Positions 1-12,310 of a DNA stretch of 64,000 nucleotides are shown here, one piece after another; position 1 is the stretch's first letter; the number at the start of each line of letters is the position of its first letter. Origin of the DNA: Serilophus lunatus (taxonomy: Eukaryota > Chordata > Aves > Passeriformes > Eurylaimidae). Both the position numbers and the translations under genes were made by a program. Location: NCBI GenBank assembly GCA_013399895.1, contig VXBA01001343.1, forward strand, positions 899-64,898, in the 5' to 3' direction. The notes under the pieces were generated by a model, which was given only the letters and a program-made list of their open reading frames with translations, ran no database searches and had not been told where the DNA came from.

Positions 1-555
1 CCTCCTCTCTCTCTCTTTTCCTTTGGGAACAGCACACACAGCCCCTCCCCAGCACCCTGGAAATAGGATTTAACACCAGGGTAAAAAAAAAGCAGCTGCA
101 ATGTGGAGTCACACAGCTGAGCTCATCACCCCCATCCCAGGGGAGAAGGACTTCATAGCCCCTCAGGGAGAAACCAAAGCTTTCTGGTGTCCATCCAGCT
201 CGGCAGAAGCATTCCAGCCCAACCTGCACACACAGACCTGTTCTGGCTCAGGGACAGGCTTGGGATGGAGAAATACAGGTGATTTTAATATCCAGCACAG
301 GCTGTGACCCCCTTAATTACAAACCTTCCAAAATTCAACACAAACACACCCAGAGGGACAAGAAACATGCTAAGTGTTCCATTATTCTCCAGTGGATCCT
401 GCTCCATCCTCTGGGACAGCTGAATCCATTCAGGATAAAATGGGAATTCCTTTGGCGATCACCTGACAAGCAGCAGCACTCCCAGTCCTTCCTTCCATCT
501 GGTGAGCAGGGCCAGGAGCCAGGGCAGGGCTGGAGCTGGGCCAGGGCAGGGCCAG
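1..555. other. Unassigned DNA at window start
   Basis: I see no gene or clear repeat here apart from a short CT-rich tract over about the first 18 bases. Reading frames of 68-170 codons on both strands run through it, but they have no recognisable domain or splice context. The last 60 bases are rich in GGGCCAGG-type runs and may belong to the CR1 fragment that follows. Confidence 0.5.
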
Positions 556-771
556 GGGGGATCTCAGCAAAAGGTTCTTCCCCCAGAGGGTGGTGGGGCA
601 CTGCCCAGGCTCCCCAGGGAATGGGCACGGCCCCAAGGCTGCCAGAGCTCCAGGAGCCTTTGGACAAGGCTCTCAGGGACAGGCTGCCATGGCTGGGGGG
701 TCCCAGGGCCAGGCCTTGGACTGGGATGATCCCTGTAGATCCCTTCCAGCTCAGGATATTCCATGATTATG
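556..771 (+). mobile_element. CR1 retrotransposon 3' fragment, GC-rich subfamily
   Basis: The segment reads in the CR1 sense direction: an 'agagggtggtggggcactgc' module, then a 'ggactgggatgatccctgta' step and a final 'ccttccagctcaggatattc' before a degenerate octamer tail (CATGATTATG). The order matches the CR1 3' untranslated end. It is 5'-truncated and carries no protein information. The wording differs from most other copies here, so it is probably a distinct subfamily. Confidence 0.75.
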
Positions 772-1356
772 AGTTCTGTGTCTCCCTCTGATACTGGATT
801 TTCCCAAGACCTTCCACTTCACGATTCCCCTTTCAGCCCCTGGCTTCAAGCCCTCTGAGGAAGGCTGTTTTCAGTGCAACTGTCAGCAGGTCAGGAATCA
901 AGGAAAGCACAAACCACTTTTTCTTCCATCATTTCCCTCCCCCCCCCCACTTTATTCACGGCTTTGGCACTTGGGATCGCAGTCCAGTGTCCCCGCACGT
1001 CCCCATCCCGGGGATGTTCGTGGGGTGGGAACGGGAGGAGATGAGGTGCCAGAACCCTCCTCTCTCCTGGTGCTGTTCCCACTAGATGGCATCTCCGTCC
1101 CACAAACATCCCCGGCTCCCGCGGTGTTACCTAACCCTCCTGGATTTACACGGCTCATGGAACACTATCTGGCATTTAGCAATTAAAGACGGGCAAATAT
1201 TTCTGTGGTCTACATCAATTTCGACTCCAGGATACCACAAAACCCGTCACAGAGTAGCAGCAGTGGAGCATCTTCCTTTCAAACATCCCTTCCAAAACAC
1301 TGTTACTGCTGTAAATGTGGTGTTCCAGTGACAGAGTTTGTTTTCTCACAGGACAC
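772..1356. other. Unassigned DNA with GC-rich inverted repeat
   Basis: A poly-C run lies near 943-952. The CpG-containing block from about 960 to 1115 holds the stem-loop annotated separately. I see no reading frame here that I would defend. Confidence 0.4.
1008..1115. repeat. Inverted repeat / potential hairpin, 17-bp arms
   Basis: Arm 1 (1008-1024, CCGGGGATGTTCGTGGG) is the reverse complement of arm 2 (1099-1115, CCCACAAACATCCCCGG) with one mismatch, 16 of 17 bases. The mismatch is CpG against CpA, as deamination would give. The inner flanks remain loosely complementary (GGAGATGAGG against GGCATCTCC). A small palindrome, CATCCCGGGGATG, overlaps the outer edge of arm 1. It could be a relic of a foldback element or a transcribed hairpin; nothing shows which. 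Confidence 0.6.
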
Positions 1357-1545
1357 AGCACTCGAGGTGTGGCTCAGCACAGAGGGAAAATCACTTTCTT
1401 GGTCCTGTTGGCCACACAATTCCTGATCCAAGCCAAGTGCCATTGGCCTCCTTGCCCACCTGGGCACACCTGGGCTCATGTCCAGCCACTCACTCCAGCA
1501 TCCCCAGGGCCTTTTCCAAGGAGCACCTTTCCAGCCACAGATAAT
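1357..1545 (-). mobile_element. CR1 fragment, internal RT-coding region, antisense
   Basis: On the + strand the segment runs from 'cagcactcgaggtgtggc' through 'cacacaattcctgatccaag' to 'cctgggctcatgtccagcca'. The same series of landmarks occurs in the long CR1 at 15696-16720 and in the fragment at 31713-32199. It derives from the C-terminal part of CR1 ORF2 and is truncated at both ends, with no 3' tail. The reading frame is disrupted. Confidence 0.8.
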
Positions 1546-2249
1546 TGTTGGGGTTTTTTTTAAAGCAGGTGTTCTTTGAGCAGTTATGTGAACAATACAC
1601 CAGCTCACAAGGTAGATTTGCCAGGATTTCATATTCAGACAGCCCCTCAAAGTTATAAACTCAATGGATGCATTTTCCTCTTCATAACTAATCTATTGGA
1701 TCCCTGCTGAAGGCAGAAGTAATGAAAAACTTCAGCACCAAGCTGGCAGAATAATCTCCCTCCATCCCAGAGGTGTGGGAAGAAACAGTAACATGCTCCA
1801 CACGTCGTGGCTTTGAGATTGCAATCAGAAAATTACTTGTTGCTGTGTGAGTTTTGTCCCCTCTGTGCTTGAAAATGTGAGTGCCTCTTGTCTGGGGAAA
1901 TTTCAGGAGGATATTGTCACTCCTGTGAGAGGTGCCCATCAGGTCACAGTTACATTTAGGGCCAGGGATGTGCTGCTGGACATCCCAGGTGCTCGTAGAA
2001 ACTACAGCAGGGAGGTGTACAAAGAAATGCCGGAGAGGACGGGATCTGCCAGAGGCACATGACAAACTTATACATAAGCCCAGAGGCTCCCTGCCTGTTT
2101 CAGCAATTCAGCTGTGGTGTTTCATTAGGCTGTCACCTGGCAGCTCAGGTTTGGAGAGTGTTTATGCCTTACTACAGTATTTTTGTGGTCACTCTCTTTA
2201 CAATCTGCAGGGAAGAGGAGGATGGAGGTACCAGGTTCTTGCACAGTAC
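1546..2249. other. Unassigned DNA
   Basis: No gene or repeat could be supported. Overlapping frames of 71-136 codons occur on both strands without domain signatures. Confidence 0.4.
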
Positions 2250-2313
2250 ACAATCACACAGTCACAGAATATTCTGAGCTGGAAGGGACTCATAAGGATC
2301 AGCAAGTCCTTAA
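2250..2313 (-). mobile_element. Short CR1 3' end
   Basis: The string 'cacagaatattctgagctgg' followed by 'aagggactcataaggatcag' is the reverse complement of a CR1 3' terminus of the 'ATTCTGAGTTGG' subfamily. A related copy is at 28321-28406. Only about 60 bases remain. Confidence 0.75.
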
Positions 2314-2945
2314 ATCAGTGGAAATACCATGGTATCAAATGACATTTATCCAGTATTTCAGCTAAACTGTTTATAACCTGTGCCCACCCACCCATCACCA
2401 TGATGTTGTATTTTTGTATCTATATTGTTTTCTTGCCCTTCTCACCATGCAATAGTCGTGTGGAAAATTACAGCTCTCATTTGATTAACAGCATTATGGC
2501 ATCTGTATTATCTCTTGTGTTTTTTTATTGGGGAAAATTGGTCTGTGTAAGTCAAAATTACTCAAATCCTGTAAAAACAATGTGGATCTCAACGGATAGG
2601 ACATATAAACTTGTTATCACCATATCCATCTTAGTGGTATCTTCCACTGGAAATCAACCTAATCTAATTTCTGACACATTTTTCCCAATTACAGCAGCTG
2701 CACATATTCCAGAAAAGCACTGCAGAAGCAGATGAATTCCCTAGGCACAAATCTGTCTTTCTTTCACCAGCTGTTGGTGTTTCTTCTGATGGATTTGCCT
2801 CAAAAAAAAGTCATAAATTCTCACACTTAGGAAATGTTCCAAGGAGGGAGTAATTTAGGACCTGCACCAAAAGCCACAGGATGGGATATATGTCTATATC
2901 TATTTCACTTTAACATCAGAACCCCTTAAATCTCCTGAGAAGGAT
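2314..2945. other. AT-rich unassigned DNA
   Basis: No coding or structural feature is supported. A 111-codon open frame at 2400-2735 has no recognisable domain. Confidence 0.4.
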
Positions 2946-3176
2946 TGTGTTTAGATTGGATATTAGGAAAAATTTCCTCATGGAATGGGTGGCCAGGCCT
3001 TGGAAGGGGCTGCCCAGGGAGGTGGTGGTGTCCCCATCCCTGGAGCTATTTAGAAGAGATGTAGATGTGACATTTGGGACCACTTTTTAGTGGTGGCCTT
3101 GGCAGTGTTAGGTGAAGGGTTGGGCTCGACGACCTTAAAGGTCTTTCCCAACTTAGATGATATTGTGATTCTTTTA
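2946..3176 (+). mobile_element. CR1 3' end
   Basis: The copy reads 'ttagattggatattaggaaa', then 'gtggccaggccttggaaggg', 'catccctggagctatttaga' and 'ggttgggctcgacgacctta', and closes with a 'gatgatattgtgattctttt' tail. This is the canonical CR1 3' UTR order, 5'-truncated at about 230 bases. Confidence 0.92.
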
Positions 3177-3840
3177 ATCTCTATTGTGATGCTAATACTG
3201 GTTTGATACAGTTACAAGCATAAAAACCTCTTCATATGCAAATTTCTTATAAATAAACAATATGTCAGGAGATTACAGGTATGTTCTTTTGTGAGAAAAA
3301 ATTGTGCCCCAAGCCCACTGTAATTGATTTGACTTTTTTACTTGGTTAGTCAATTCCTTAGGAAAATTAGAAGTATAATGAAGGAAAATGTCACCATCTG
3401 TCTGAAACTGGTGTAGAGAATAAAATGCTTTAAAAATTGCATATTATTCCTAAAAGTAATTTATAATTTTACCCAAAGATAAAGAATCACTGTGAAGCCA
3501 GTATTAAGCTACTCACAAAATCTGTGTGCACAGAAGCTTTGAACATTTTTAGTTTCTTCAAGACACCTGCCAGCACCTGCTGGTGGCAGTGCCAGCAGGA
3601 AAGAGCTGCAGGAGGAGCAAGCAAGAGGCAAATCAGAGAAGGCAAAACAGAACATGGGGAGCCTGAAACCTCTAATTCATAGCAGAACACTGACACTTCC
3701 CCTGGAACAATTTACTGCACAAGTAGAATCTGTGTGAGCCTCCTGTGGGGTGATTTGTGTGGCCTGCTCTTCCCAGGAAAGTTAGGGAAAAAAACAAGTC
3801 CTGATCAAATATAAGAAATAAGAATATTTTATAACCTCAG
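3177..3840. other. AT-rich unassigned DNA
   Basis: No gene, repeat or regulatory signal could be supported. A 69-codon minus-strand frame at 3487-3696 lacks features. Confidence 0.4.
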
Positions 3841-4318
3841 TGCAGGAAGGACATGGAGCTACTGGAGAGAGTCCAGAGGAGGCCTCAGGATGAGCAGAGG
3901 GCTGGAGCAGCTCTGCTGGGAGGAAAGGCTGGGAGAGCTGGGATTGTTCAGCTGCACAGGAGAAGCTTTTGGGGGAACTCAGGGTGGCCTTGCAGGAGCT
4001 GGAGGAGCTGCAGGAAAGATGGAGAGAGACCATTTCCAAGGGATGCAGGGACAGGACCCAGGGAATGGCTTCAAACTGGTAGAGAGTAGGGTTAGATGGG
4101 ATATTGGGAAGGAATTCTCCCCTGTGAGGGTGGAGAGGCTCTGGCACAGGGTGCCCAGAGAAGCTGTGGCTGCCCCATCCCTGGAAGTGTCCAAGGCCAG
4201 GTTGGATGGAGCTCTGAGAAACCTGGGATGGTGCAAGGTGTCCCTGCCCACATCAGGGGCTTGGAACAAGACAATCTTTGAGGTCTCTTTCAATCCAAAC
4301 ATCTCTATGGTTCTCTAA
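3841..4318 (+). mobile_element. CR1 fragment with conserved core and 3' end (copy A)
   Basis: The copy begins in the C-terminal ORF2 segment ('gacatggagctactggagag'), continues through a derived core (3853-4041), then 'aatggcttcaaactggtaga', 'gtgcccagagaagctgtggc' and a diverged 3' tail around 4275-4318. The core is nearly identical to those at 44302-44493 (+), 14365-14612 (-) and 54062-54308 (-). The 3' third differs clearly between copies. Frames of 142 codons (+) and 121 and 107 codons (-) lying over it are by-products of the repeat. Confidence 0.93.
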
Positions 4319-4994
4319 CTCTCCTGCCTTGGCTTCCCTTTCCTGTGCAGTGAGCTCTGTGCTTTCCCCTTTTTTTCCCATCTCTTTAAATTACAACCTA
4401 CTGAATAAATAAATCTCCGTGGGGGGAAACCATTGGTAGCATTTTATGTCCTTCCCTCACATGCTGGCAAAACTATAAAACATTTTGTGAGAACTTTTGG
4501 CTTTGGTGAAGTCCATGATCACCTTCCTATTAATTCTTGAGATCATTCTGATTTCTTTCACATGTCAGAGCTCCACTTCTCTGACTCCAGAGGCCATTTA
4601 TAAGGACAATGCTTTAGAAAACCATGTAATTTCCAGATCTGGCTCCCTTAGGGAGGGACAGTCCCCATTCCTGGTGTGAGATACGTGTGGAAAAGTTGTA
4701 CCATGAGGAGCCATGCTCAGCTTTGCCACTGTGGTGAGTGCCAGGTGACCACCAGATTGCTTTATCACTTCCCTTCCTCCCTGGATAGGGGAGAGAAAGT
4801 GTAATGAAAGGTTTGTGGGTTGAGATAAGGGCAGGGAGAGATCACTCACCAATTACCGTCACAGCAGAACAGAATTGACTTGGGGAAATTAGTTTAGAGG
4901 TGTCTGGAACATTTTGATTCCATGGGGGCTTTCCCTGCCTGAATTTCTTCCCTCTGTTTACTTCCACATTCTGAATTTGGAGCTAAATACATGT

Positions 4995-5049
4995 AGAGAA
5001 AAGAAGAAAAAAGGAAGAAAAATGAAGAAGAAAAAAAAAAGAAGATAAA
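4995..5049. repeat. Purine (GAA/A-rich) low-complexity tract
   Basis: A continuous run of A and G with only isolated T bases, including 'agaagaaaaaaggaagaaaa' and a ten-A stretch. Confidence 0.9.
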
Positions 5050-6871
5050 TCAAAGAGATATATTTTTCTCACGCAAATCCCACATTGAAATAGAAAACAC
5101 TGAGATTCTCAAGAGCTATAGCAGTAATATATGGCCTTTGACATCCACAAAATCTCACTGAGCTTTACAAAGGAGATAGATTCAATTCTTAGTGTTTTAT
5201 ACATGGAGGAAGTATGGAATTGAAATAACTTAACCAAGAATACAAAGCAGGTAAACAGCAGGACTGAGACTAGGACACACACAGCCAGCAGCATTTCCCA
5301 CCAACTCAGTTGTCCTGTTCTTCCACAGAGATCCTATTGAGCTCCAACCACCTTCAGAGACAAAAAGATGATTCAGGGTGGTTATTATTGGTTATCACTG
5401 CATGAACAATATCATTCTGACAAGTCACTCACAATTCTTTAGTGCTTCATCCTTTGTGTTCAATTATACATGGCTCTACTTCTGATTTCTACCACAGTGA
5501 TCAAACTTTGCATCTTTGTACCTCTGTCATCCATCAGGAATTTTGCCACAGCTTGTACAACTCACAGATCATAAAACAAGTCTGAGGGCTCTCCCTGGAA
5601 GGGAGGAGGCTGTGAGAGGTCCCAGGCAGGAGGTGAGAAGGGTTGTTTGGCACACAAGGTGACAGCAACCCCCTCCAACCTGCCCTGACAACACCCCATC
5701 CGATGGGCTGAGTGGCCCGTGGCGACCCCAAGGTGTTGCTGGGGACCTGCTGGTCTGGCCCACGTGGCAGAGAATGAACAGGGCCAAGGCAGAGATGATC
5801 ATAAGCAGCCAGGCGCTTGAGAAGGAGAACTGGGAGTAACTGGCTTTTTCTTGGCAGTTTGATAAGGGAATAAGGGAGCAGGGATGGAGGAGACAGCAGG
5901 ACTGCACATCCAAAAGGAAGCAGCGGAGGGAGAGAAGATGCATTCCTGTGGTTTTTCCCTGACAGAAATTTTGAAAGCTGAGAAGAGCAAAGGAGCATAA
6001 ACTCTGGATTCAGAGCCAGTCCAAGCTGTCTACAGCTGCAACAAATCTCTGCTCACAAGCAAAGGAAGGGCAGAAGCTCCCAGAGTGTATCTGAAGCCAG
6101 TGTGAATGAGGAGGCACAGCCTCCTGCTTTCTGCCTAGGCTCCGTCACACCCCAACCTGCCTCCAAAATGGGCCCTGCACTGCACTTGGGGGGATTATCC
6201 TTTCTTCCCCCTTTTCACCTTAACACTGTGCCTGCAAGTGGCCACTTCAGGTAGATTGAAGTAGGAATGATCACAGGAGAAAAGAAGCAGGTTTTCCTTC
6301 AGCTTTCACCGGGGCATGTGTGAAGAAAGCAAACTCAGCCAGATTTTTGCAATCCTTCGCCACTCACTGCATCATTCTCTCCCTCAGTTGTTCCTCTGCT
6401 CCCAAAATCTCTCTCTCTCTAGTCTTCTTTTCTCATCACTCCGTTCAGAAACTCCTTCTCTTCTCTGCAATGGGTGTAATAGTCCTTAGGACAAATCTGC
6501 AGACAAAGCTGATGTTTCCCTCCACTTTCACATTTGGTCTTAAATTACAGCTGCTCTAAAAGGTGACCCTGAGCTAAGCTGTGAGCAGGGCTGAGCCTCA
6601 GGGTGACAATCAGGGAACAGAGCTGTCCATCCAGGCACATGGTGGGAACAACGTGGGATTCACCATCACCTTTTCCCTGCCCTGCAAAGGCTTTGCACAG
6701 CTCATTTTCTTGCCTTAAGATTTCACCTCAGCAAATAATAAACAAAAATCACAAAATTAATTAGCAAGGGGTATCTTTGAAGTTGTCTCCTGAGATGGTG
6801 AGATTATTTTTATATTATTTCATTTCCAAAAAAAGGATTGACAGCAATTAAGTATGGAATTAAAAAAAAAC

Positions 6872-6884
6872 CACACACACACAC
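6872..6884. repeat. (CA)n microsatellite, short
   Basis: A CA run of about six units follows a nine-A tract and grades into A/C-rich sequence up to about 6905. Confidence 0.9.
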
Positions 6885-7446
6885 AAAAACCCACAAAACC
6901 AACCCGACAACCAACTCAACAAAGGTTTACAGAAGGGAATTCTTTTGTCTCACACACATGATTTTGTTATGACCACAAGGGATCTGTTAAAAATCAGATT
7001 CGATCTATAGATTAATGCAGCAAAAAACATCTTTGCTAGCACCACTCCAGAGGGCTGTAACCATACACAGAGTCTGAGAAGGAGAGTTGTAGGTGATTAA
7101 GTTTCTTCGTTGTCTGGCAGACTGAGACAGGCTTGGCAAGAGGACTCTTACAGACTTTGCACAGCTTCTGGGGATAAGGTGGGGGAAACCATAACAAATG
7201 GGAGAGAAGATGAATTCAAACTCATCAGTAACACTTGGAAGTGTAATTCCCAGGCAGGGCAATCACCTGCCATGGGATGGCAGGTTGTGATGGTTGGCTT
7301 TGCCTGGCTACCAGCACCCCACCCAGCTGCTCTTTCTCTCCCCATCCTTCTGCTGTGCTCTGGTGCTGCCGGATTGCTTCTCACACCTTTTACTCCTCTC
7401 ACAGAGCTGCTGCACCTTCATTTTTGCCCTTTCTTATATGTGTTTT

Positions 7447-7722
7447 CATAGAATGGTTTGGGTTGGAAGAGACCTTAAGATCATTCAGTTCCAACCCCCT
7501 GCCCTGGGCAGGGACACCTCCCACTGTCCCAGGGGGCTCCAACCTGGCCTGGGACAGTCCCAGGGATGGGGCAGCCACAGCTTCTCTGGGCACCCTGTGC
7601 CAGGGCCTTCCCCCCCCTCACAGCCTGGAATTTCTTCCTAATATCCCATCTAACCCTACTCTCTTTCAGCGTGAAGCCATTCCCCCTTGTCCTGCCACTC
7701 CAGGCTCTCATAAATAGTGTTC
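7447..7722 (-). mobile_element. CR1 3' end, antisense
   Basis: It starts with 'catagaatggtttgggttgg', the reverse complement of the CR1 terminus, and continues 'agagaccttaagatcattca', 'cagggatggggcagccacag', 'caccctgtgccagggccttc' and 'tgaagccattcccccttgtc'. It lacks the core shared by the four larger copies. Confidence 0.92.
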
Positions 7723-7961
7723 CCAGAGGCTTCACCAGCTTGGCTGATGGGCTGAGCTTTTTCTAGAGGTGAATCTGCTTGGGAGACAACTGGAACTGTC
7801 TGTGTCCAGCACAGAGGCCACCTCCTGCTACCAAGGTCCTGTCATATAAAGCCAAATACATCTGTAAACTCTGCAAACCTGGGAGACAATCAGCAGGAGC
7901 TCCATAGGTCTCCAGTCCTGACTATGATGGTTCTAACTCTTTTCTTCTACATGTGGACGGG

Positions 7962-8220
7962 GGGAATGGCTTCAGAAGGAAAGAGAGCAGGTTTGCATTA
8001 AACATTAGGAAGAAACTCTTCCCTGTGAGGGTGGGGAAGCCCTGGCACATTTTGCCCAGATAAGCTGTGGCTGCTCCATCCCTGGAAGTGTCCAAAGCCA
8101 GATTGGATGGGTTTTTGAGCAACCTGGGGTAGTGGAAGGATGTCCCTTCCCATGGCAAGTGGTTGGAATTGGATAATATTTAGGGTCCCTTCCAACCCAA
8201 AACATTCTGTGATTCTATAA
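7962..8220 (+). mobile_element. CR1 3' end
   Basis: The order 'ggggaatggcttcagaagga', 'gcattaaacattaggaagaa', 'agataagctgtggctgctcc', 'tccaacccaaaacattctgt' and a GATTCTATAA tail is that of the CR1 3' UTR in the sense direction. It is 5'-truncated. Confidence 0.92.
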
Positions 8221-9584
8221 TTCGTTTTTTTGTAAAATATCTCTCTCAAAGAAACCTTGACCTCTGGCCATTCTGCTAATGGAGCTCTGGTGCATTTGTC
8301 CCATCACCCTGCCCAGTTTCAGGGTGCAGTACCTCACCCTCCAGCAACCACATCAGCATTAACCAGATGCATTATTTGGATATCTGAGCTTTTTAGAGCC
8401 TATGTTTGTGCTTTTATGCACATTCACATGCTGCTTTCAGGAAAGTCTGGAGTTCCTAAACCCTAGGGGAAGTAAAACCTGCAACTGGGAGTTTCTCTGT
8501 GCTCTGAGATGGAACAGATTGCTGGAGATGGCAGCAGCTCTCCAGGTCCAGCCGTGTGAGAGATGCTGCAGTGAAATTGCTGATTTACAAGCTGGTCCCA
8601 TGTTCAAGTAAAATGAAGCCAGAGTTCATTTTAAGGGCAAGCAGCCTCATCAAACCAGCGATGTACAATAAAGCAAAAAGAGGAAGGGCAATCAAAAGTC
8701 ATTTTGCCTCATGTTCAGCAATCTTTTTCCAATCCAGTGAGATGTATTGACCCAACCTGTACATGAGCAGAAAGTCCCAGGGGATAAGTTACCCTGCACA
8801 ACCTGCTGTAGATGGGTCATTGATCAGACAATCAAGGATCATTAGTCTGATTTCTTATGAACACATCACTCTTAGTTCAGATCTTAAAATGAAAACCATG
8901 CAACATGAAATAAAAGGCTGCAGTTGTATCTGGGTTTGGCAAAATATACACTCAGATGGATGTGCTTGGAGAGGGGGAGCAGTGAAACATTGTGGGAGTT
9001 CAGACTCTCCCTGCTGTTTATTAGCCTTTTCCAGTGCAGCAGAGTTCAAGACCTGCCTCTGAATGGAAAAGTGGGACTGGAAGGTTGGGAATAGAAGGAT
9101 GTGACTGATCCAAAGGCCACCCAGATTCTCCCCTGCGTTGGGTCAAACTTGGAGCCTCTGCCAGTGGGTTCTGTCCCACCAGTCCCTCCTGTGCTCTGAC
9201 TCTTGTGCTTAGAAAAGGGGAAAGGTGGATGGGTTAAATTATTATTGAACTCCCATTTCACTCAAGTGTGACTTTCTGCTAACACCATATAAATTACCAG
9301 GGTTTAAACCAGACAGCTCTAAAATAACTCAAAACTGAATTCTCACACTGGACCAGAAGGCTTGGATGTATTGCAGAAGATTTTGGGAGGAAATGAGGTG
9401 ATTCCCCAGACAACAGATGTGGATTTGAACAGCTTAAGGAAGTTCAGGATTGCAAATGTTTTCTTGCTGTTTTGTTGTTTGTTTTTTTTTCCGGCAAGTT
9501 CCAAGAAGGAAAAGAGACTAATTTTGGGTGGAGGGAAAACTTTGCAGAACTATTTAAAGAAATATGCATAATCATCTCAAAATT

Positions 9585-9603
9585 AACACAATTAAATTGT
9601 GTT
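9585..9603. repeat. Perfect AT-rich palindrome
   Basis: AACACAATT, a central A, then AATTGTGTT: nine-base arms that are exact reverse complements. It lies 15 bases after an ATATGCATAATC string, which resembles an octamer/homeodomain-type site. No function can be assigned. Confidence 0.7.
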
Positions 9604-10973
9604 TCAGGCTTCCATGGCTCTTATCTTTCACTGGCCCTATTTCAAATTTGCCAGTTTTCCCAGTGGAGACTGTGGGTTTTTTCCTTCTCTCATCCTCCAA
9701 ATAAAATAAAAAATTAAGCCAACAAATCCAAACAACACTTGGGTAAAAGAAAGCTCCAAATTCAACCTGGGAATGTTCTGCCCTTCCAGAAGCCCCAGAC
9801 TAAAACTCCTCCAATTGTATTAGACAGGTAGAAATACCTTTACAGTGAGATTCATTTCATCTGTTTTTCATTTAAAGATGAGAGGAAATCCCACTGGAAG
9901 TGCCAGTTTCTCTCTCACAGATGAAACTCAGATAATTGCCTTACATGAGACATTACCTTGCAAGCAGGCAAGACAAATCCCATCAACAATTATGATCTTA
10001 AGAAGTCTCACAGAAAATCTCCTCCCCTTTTATGGCATTCCCAGGTGTAATTAAAACCATTCCCTGGGGTTGTGGGAATAAACTCTAAATTCTAAAGGGA
10101 AAGGACACCCAAGAGACAGAGCTGGTGGTTGTAAACCACTCACATGCCGCAGCCAAATCAACCAAGTGCAGAAGCCCTTACACTGACAACACAGATTTTT
10201 ATTAAAGATATGTTTAAACAAGAAGAACCTTGTGAAATAAAAAATGAGGTGGAGAACAGAAGCTACAGAAACTATTTGCATATAGACAACTCCTCAGTTT
10301 TCCTATATTTTCAAACATTTCAGAGTTTGGTATATTTTAAGTCCCAATTTCTTGCATTCCTCGGGGACTGTGAATGTATTTTTTACCAATTTTCAGAGAA
10401 AAACATGTGAAGGCACTTGAGTCGAGTTCAAACTCCAGTTGATGTTCACCTAACTCAGCTGTAAAATCTCACCTTCTGAGCTAGAGGGAAGGTTGAAGGA
10501 AGCTGAAAATGATGGTTCTGACTTTAGGGCATCTGCACTGTGAGCATTTTCCATCAGTGGTGCAGTTATTCACCAACCTCCCAGCCCCTTTTAGTGAAAG
10601 GGCTGGAATTGTAGCCATGTAACTGTTTTGTGTCATCAAAGTGGTGTAAAAGGAGCAAGAGGATGTTGTAGTGCTGGCTCCTGACTTCTGTGGAAGGTGG
10701 TAAATCCACACAGTCTTCTGAGAACTCCAGAAACACGGCACAGGCTCAAATTTATCCAGGACACAAGAAACTGTATGAATTTGCACAGGATGTTGATGGA
10801 TAAACCTTAAACCTGCATGTTACAAACTCAAAAAGCCTTTATGATGTCTTGAGCAGGCAGCTAAAACATCAGTTTATTTCTTTAACTTCCTAAACTGAAA
10901 GAACATTGGGGAACTGAGTAATTTCCTTAAAATCAGCCTGGGTCATGCAGGGAAATATGGTATTGTGGAAAAA

Positions 10974-11010
10974 CAGCACAGCACACGGCACAGCACACAG
11001 CACAGCAAGC
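10974..11010. repeat. CAGCACA-type imperfect tandem repeat
   Basis: Short units CAGCACA, CGGCACAG and CACACAG recur in a 37-base GC-richer patch. Confidence 0.7.
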
Positions 11011-12150
11011 AGGGACACAGCTTTTATTGAAGAACTCCAACTCGCTGCAATGCCAGCAAGAGGCAGAGAGTTGTTCTTTTTCATGGGTGACAAGGAAAGC
11101 TGTGCACAGGGGGCTGATTTTTACCCTTCAGTGCTGAGCACCTTATCAGGCCAGCACTGTTAACCACCTCACAGCTGGCAGAAATTAAGTAAGGATGACT
11201 GAAGGCTTTGCTAAAGGTGGGATTTGTCTCTGCAGGTTCCTGAGGGAACAGCCAGCCATAATACTCTAGTCAGTGGGGTGGGATGGGCAGCAGAGATGTG
11301 CCACTGGTAGAAAGAAATCTGCCTTATTTCCCCCTAAAATAAAGTTGTTATAGCAGGCAGAGGGGCTGGGAAAAGGGAATGCCAAGTTCAGTGAACGTGG
11401 CAGATTTTCTATAAACTCTCTTTAGTCATTGGAAGTTGTGCTGCCTTTTCTTTAGCCAAGAGAAGCTTAATTTTATAGACCAGACAGATAGATAAGTTTA
11501 GAAATAAAGGTATGGATTGAATAAGGAATATGAGACAAAAATATATTACTTTCTGCCTGCTTGATTTAAGCCTGGTGCAGAAACACCCAAGAGGGATAAA
11601 TCATCACACTCTCCTGCAGAAGAGCAGAACCAAACCCCAAGTGTTCTTTCAGACTGAAAGTGAGAGGAAAACTAAACATGTTTTCCTGAAACATCTGCGT
11701 TTCCAGCTCTGAAAAATGCTCAGGATTTCTAGAAGTTGCTGTTGAGGAGAGTTTGTCCAAAGCTGGCACTTGAAAGACAAATCACGCAGAGAAAACAGAC
11801 ACTGTCCTGAACTTTAATTTAGTTTATCCCAGGAAGTTGATGGATAAGCTGAATGTCAGAGCAAAACTAATAAAGGACAGGTGAAACAGAGTCTTTAACA
11901 GACACAGACAAAGGGTTTGTGTGCCACAGCCTCAAAACAGGGATTAGGCCAGGCTTTGGAAATCCATGAACTTGATGCTGTGTCTGCACAAGTGCAAATT
12001 TCTCTTTAAGGGGACAGGCAGACACAGAGAGGCAGTGTCCTACTGGAGAGAGGAGATCCAAATGCTGCAGAAATTCAGCATTTTGTGCACACTCAAATAA
12101 TCTTGCGTGCCTAATAGCTACTAAGCAAGGACAAAAAGTAATACAAGTAC

Positions 12151-12207
12151 TATCCAGCTGATAAATATATTATCCAGCTGATAAATATATTATCCAGCTG
12201 ACAAATA
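12151..12207. repeat. 20-bp direct tandem repeat, about 2.9 copies
   Basis: The unit TATCCAGCTGATAAATATAT is repeated at 12151 and 12171, and a third copy at 12191 has GACAAATA in place of GATAAATA. There are no spacers. Confidence 0.95.
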
Positions 12208-12310
12208 AAGTGATCTGATTTCCCTCGTGTGACTTAGCTTTTGTAGAAATTTAGGGACACATTGATAGATTTAATGGATACAACCAGCTTAATTCGGTAG
12301 GGAAGGATAG

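Larger units (their letters stand above)
4319..7446. other. Unassigned DNA, about 3.1 kb
   Basis: No gene is supported. A 154-codon minus-strand frame (5534-5998) coincides with local GC richness and has no domain or splice context. A purine tract and a CA run are listed separately. The segment 5690-5780 is richer in CpG than its surroundings. Confidence 0.4.

Noticed and set aside
279..791. 170-codon plus-strand frame
   Set aside because: Much of it runs through a CR1 3' fragment; the rest is Gly/Pro/Gln-rich composition.
5534..5998. 154-codon minus-strand frame
   Set aside because: Local GC richness explains its length. I see no domain, splice site or repeat structure in it.
12151..12207. 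CRISPR-like direct repeats
   Set aside because: The units are contiguous without spacers, and the sequence is of vertebrate type. It is a minisatellite.
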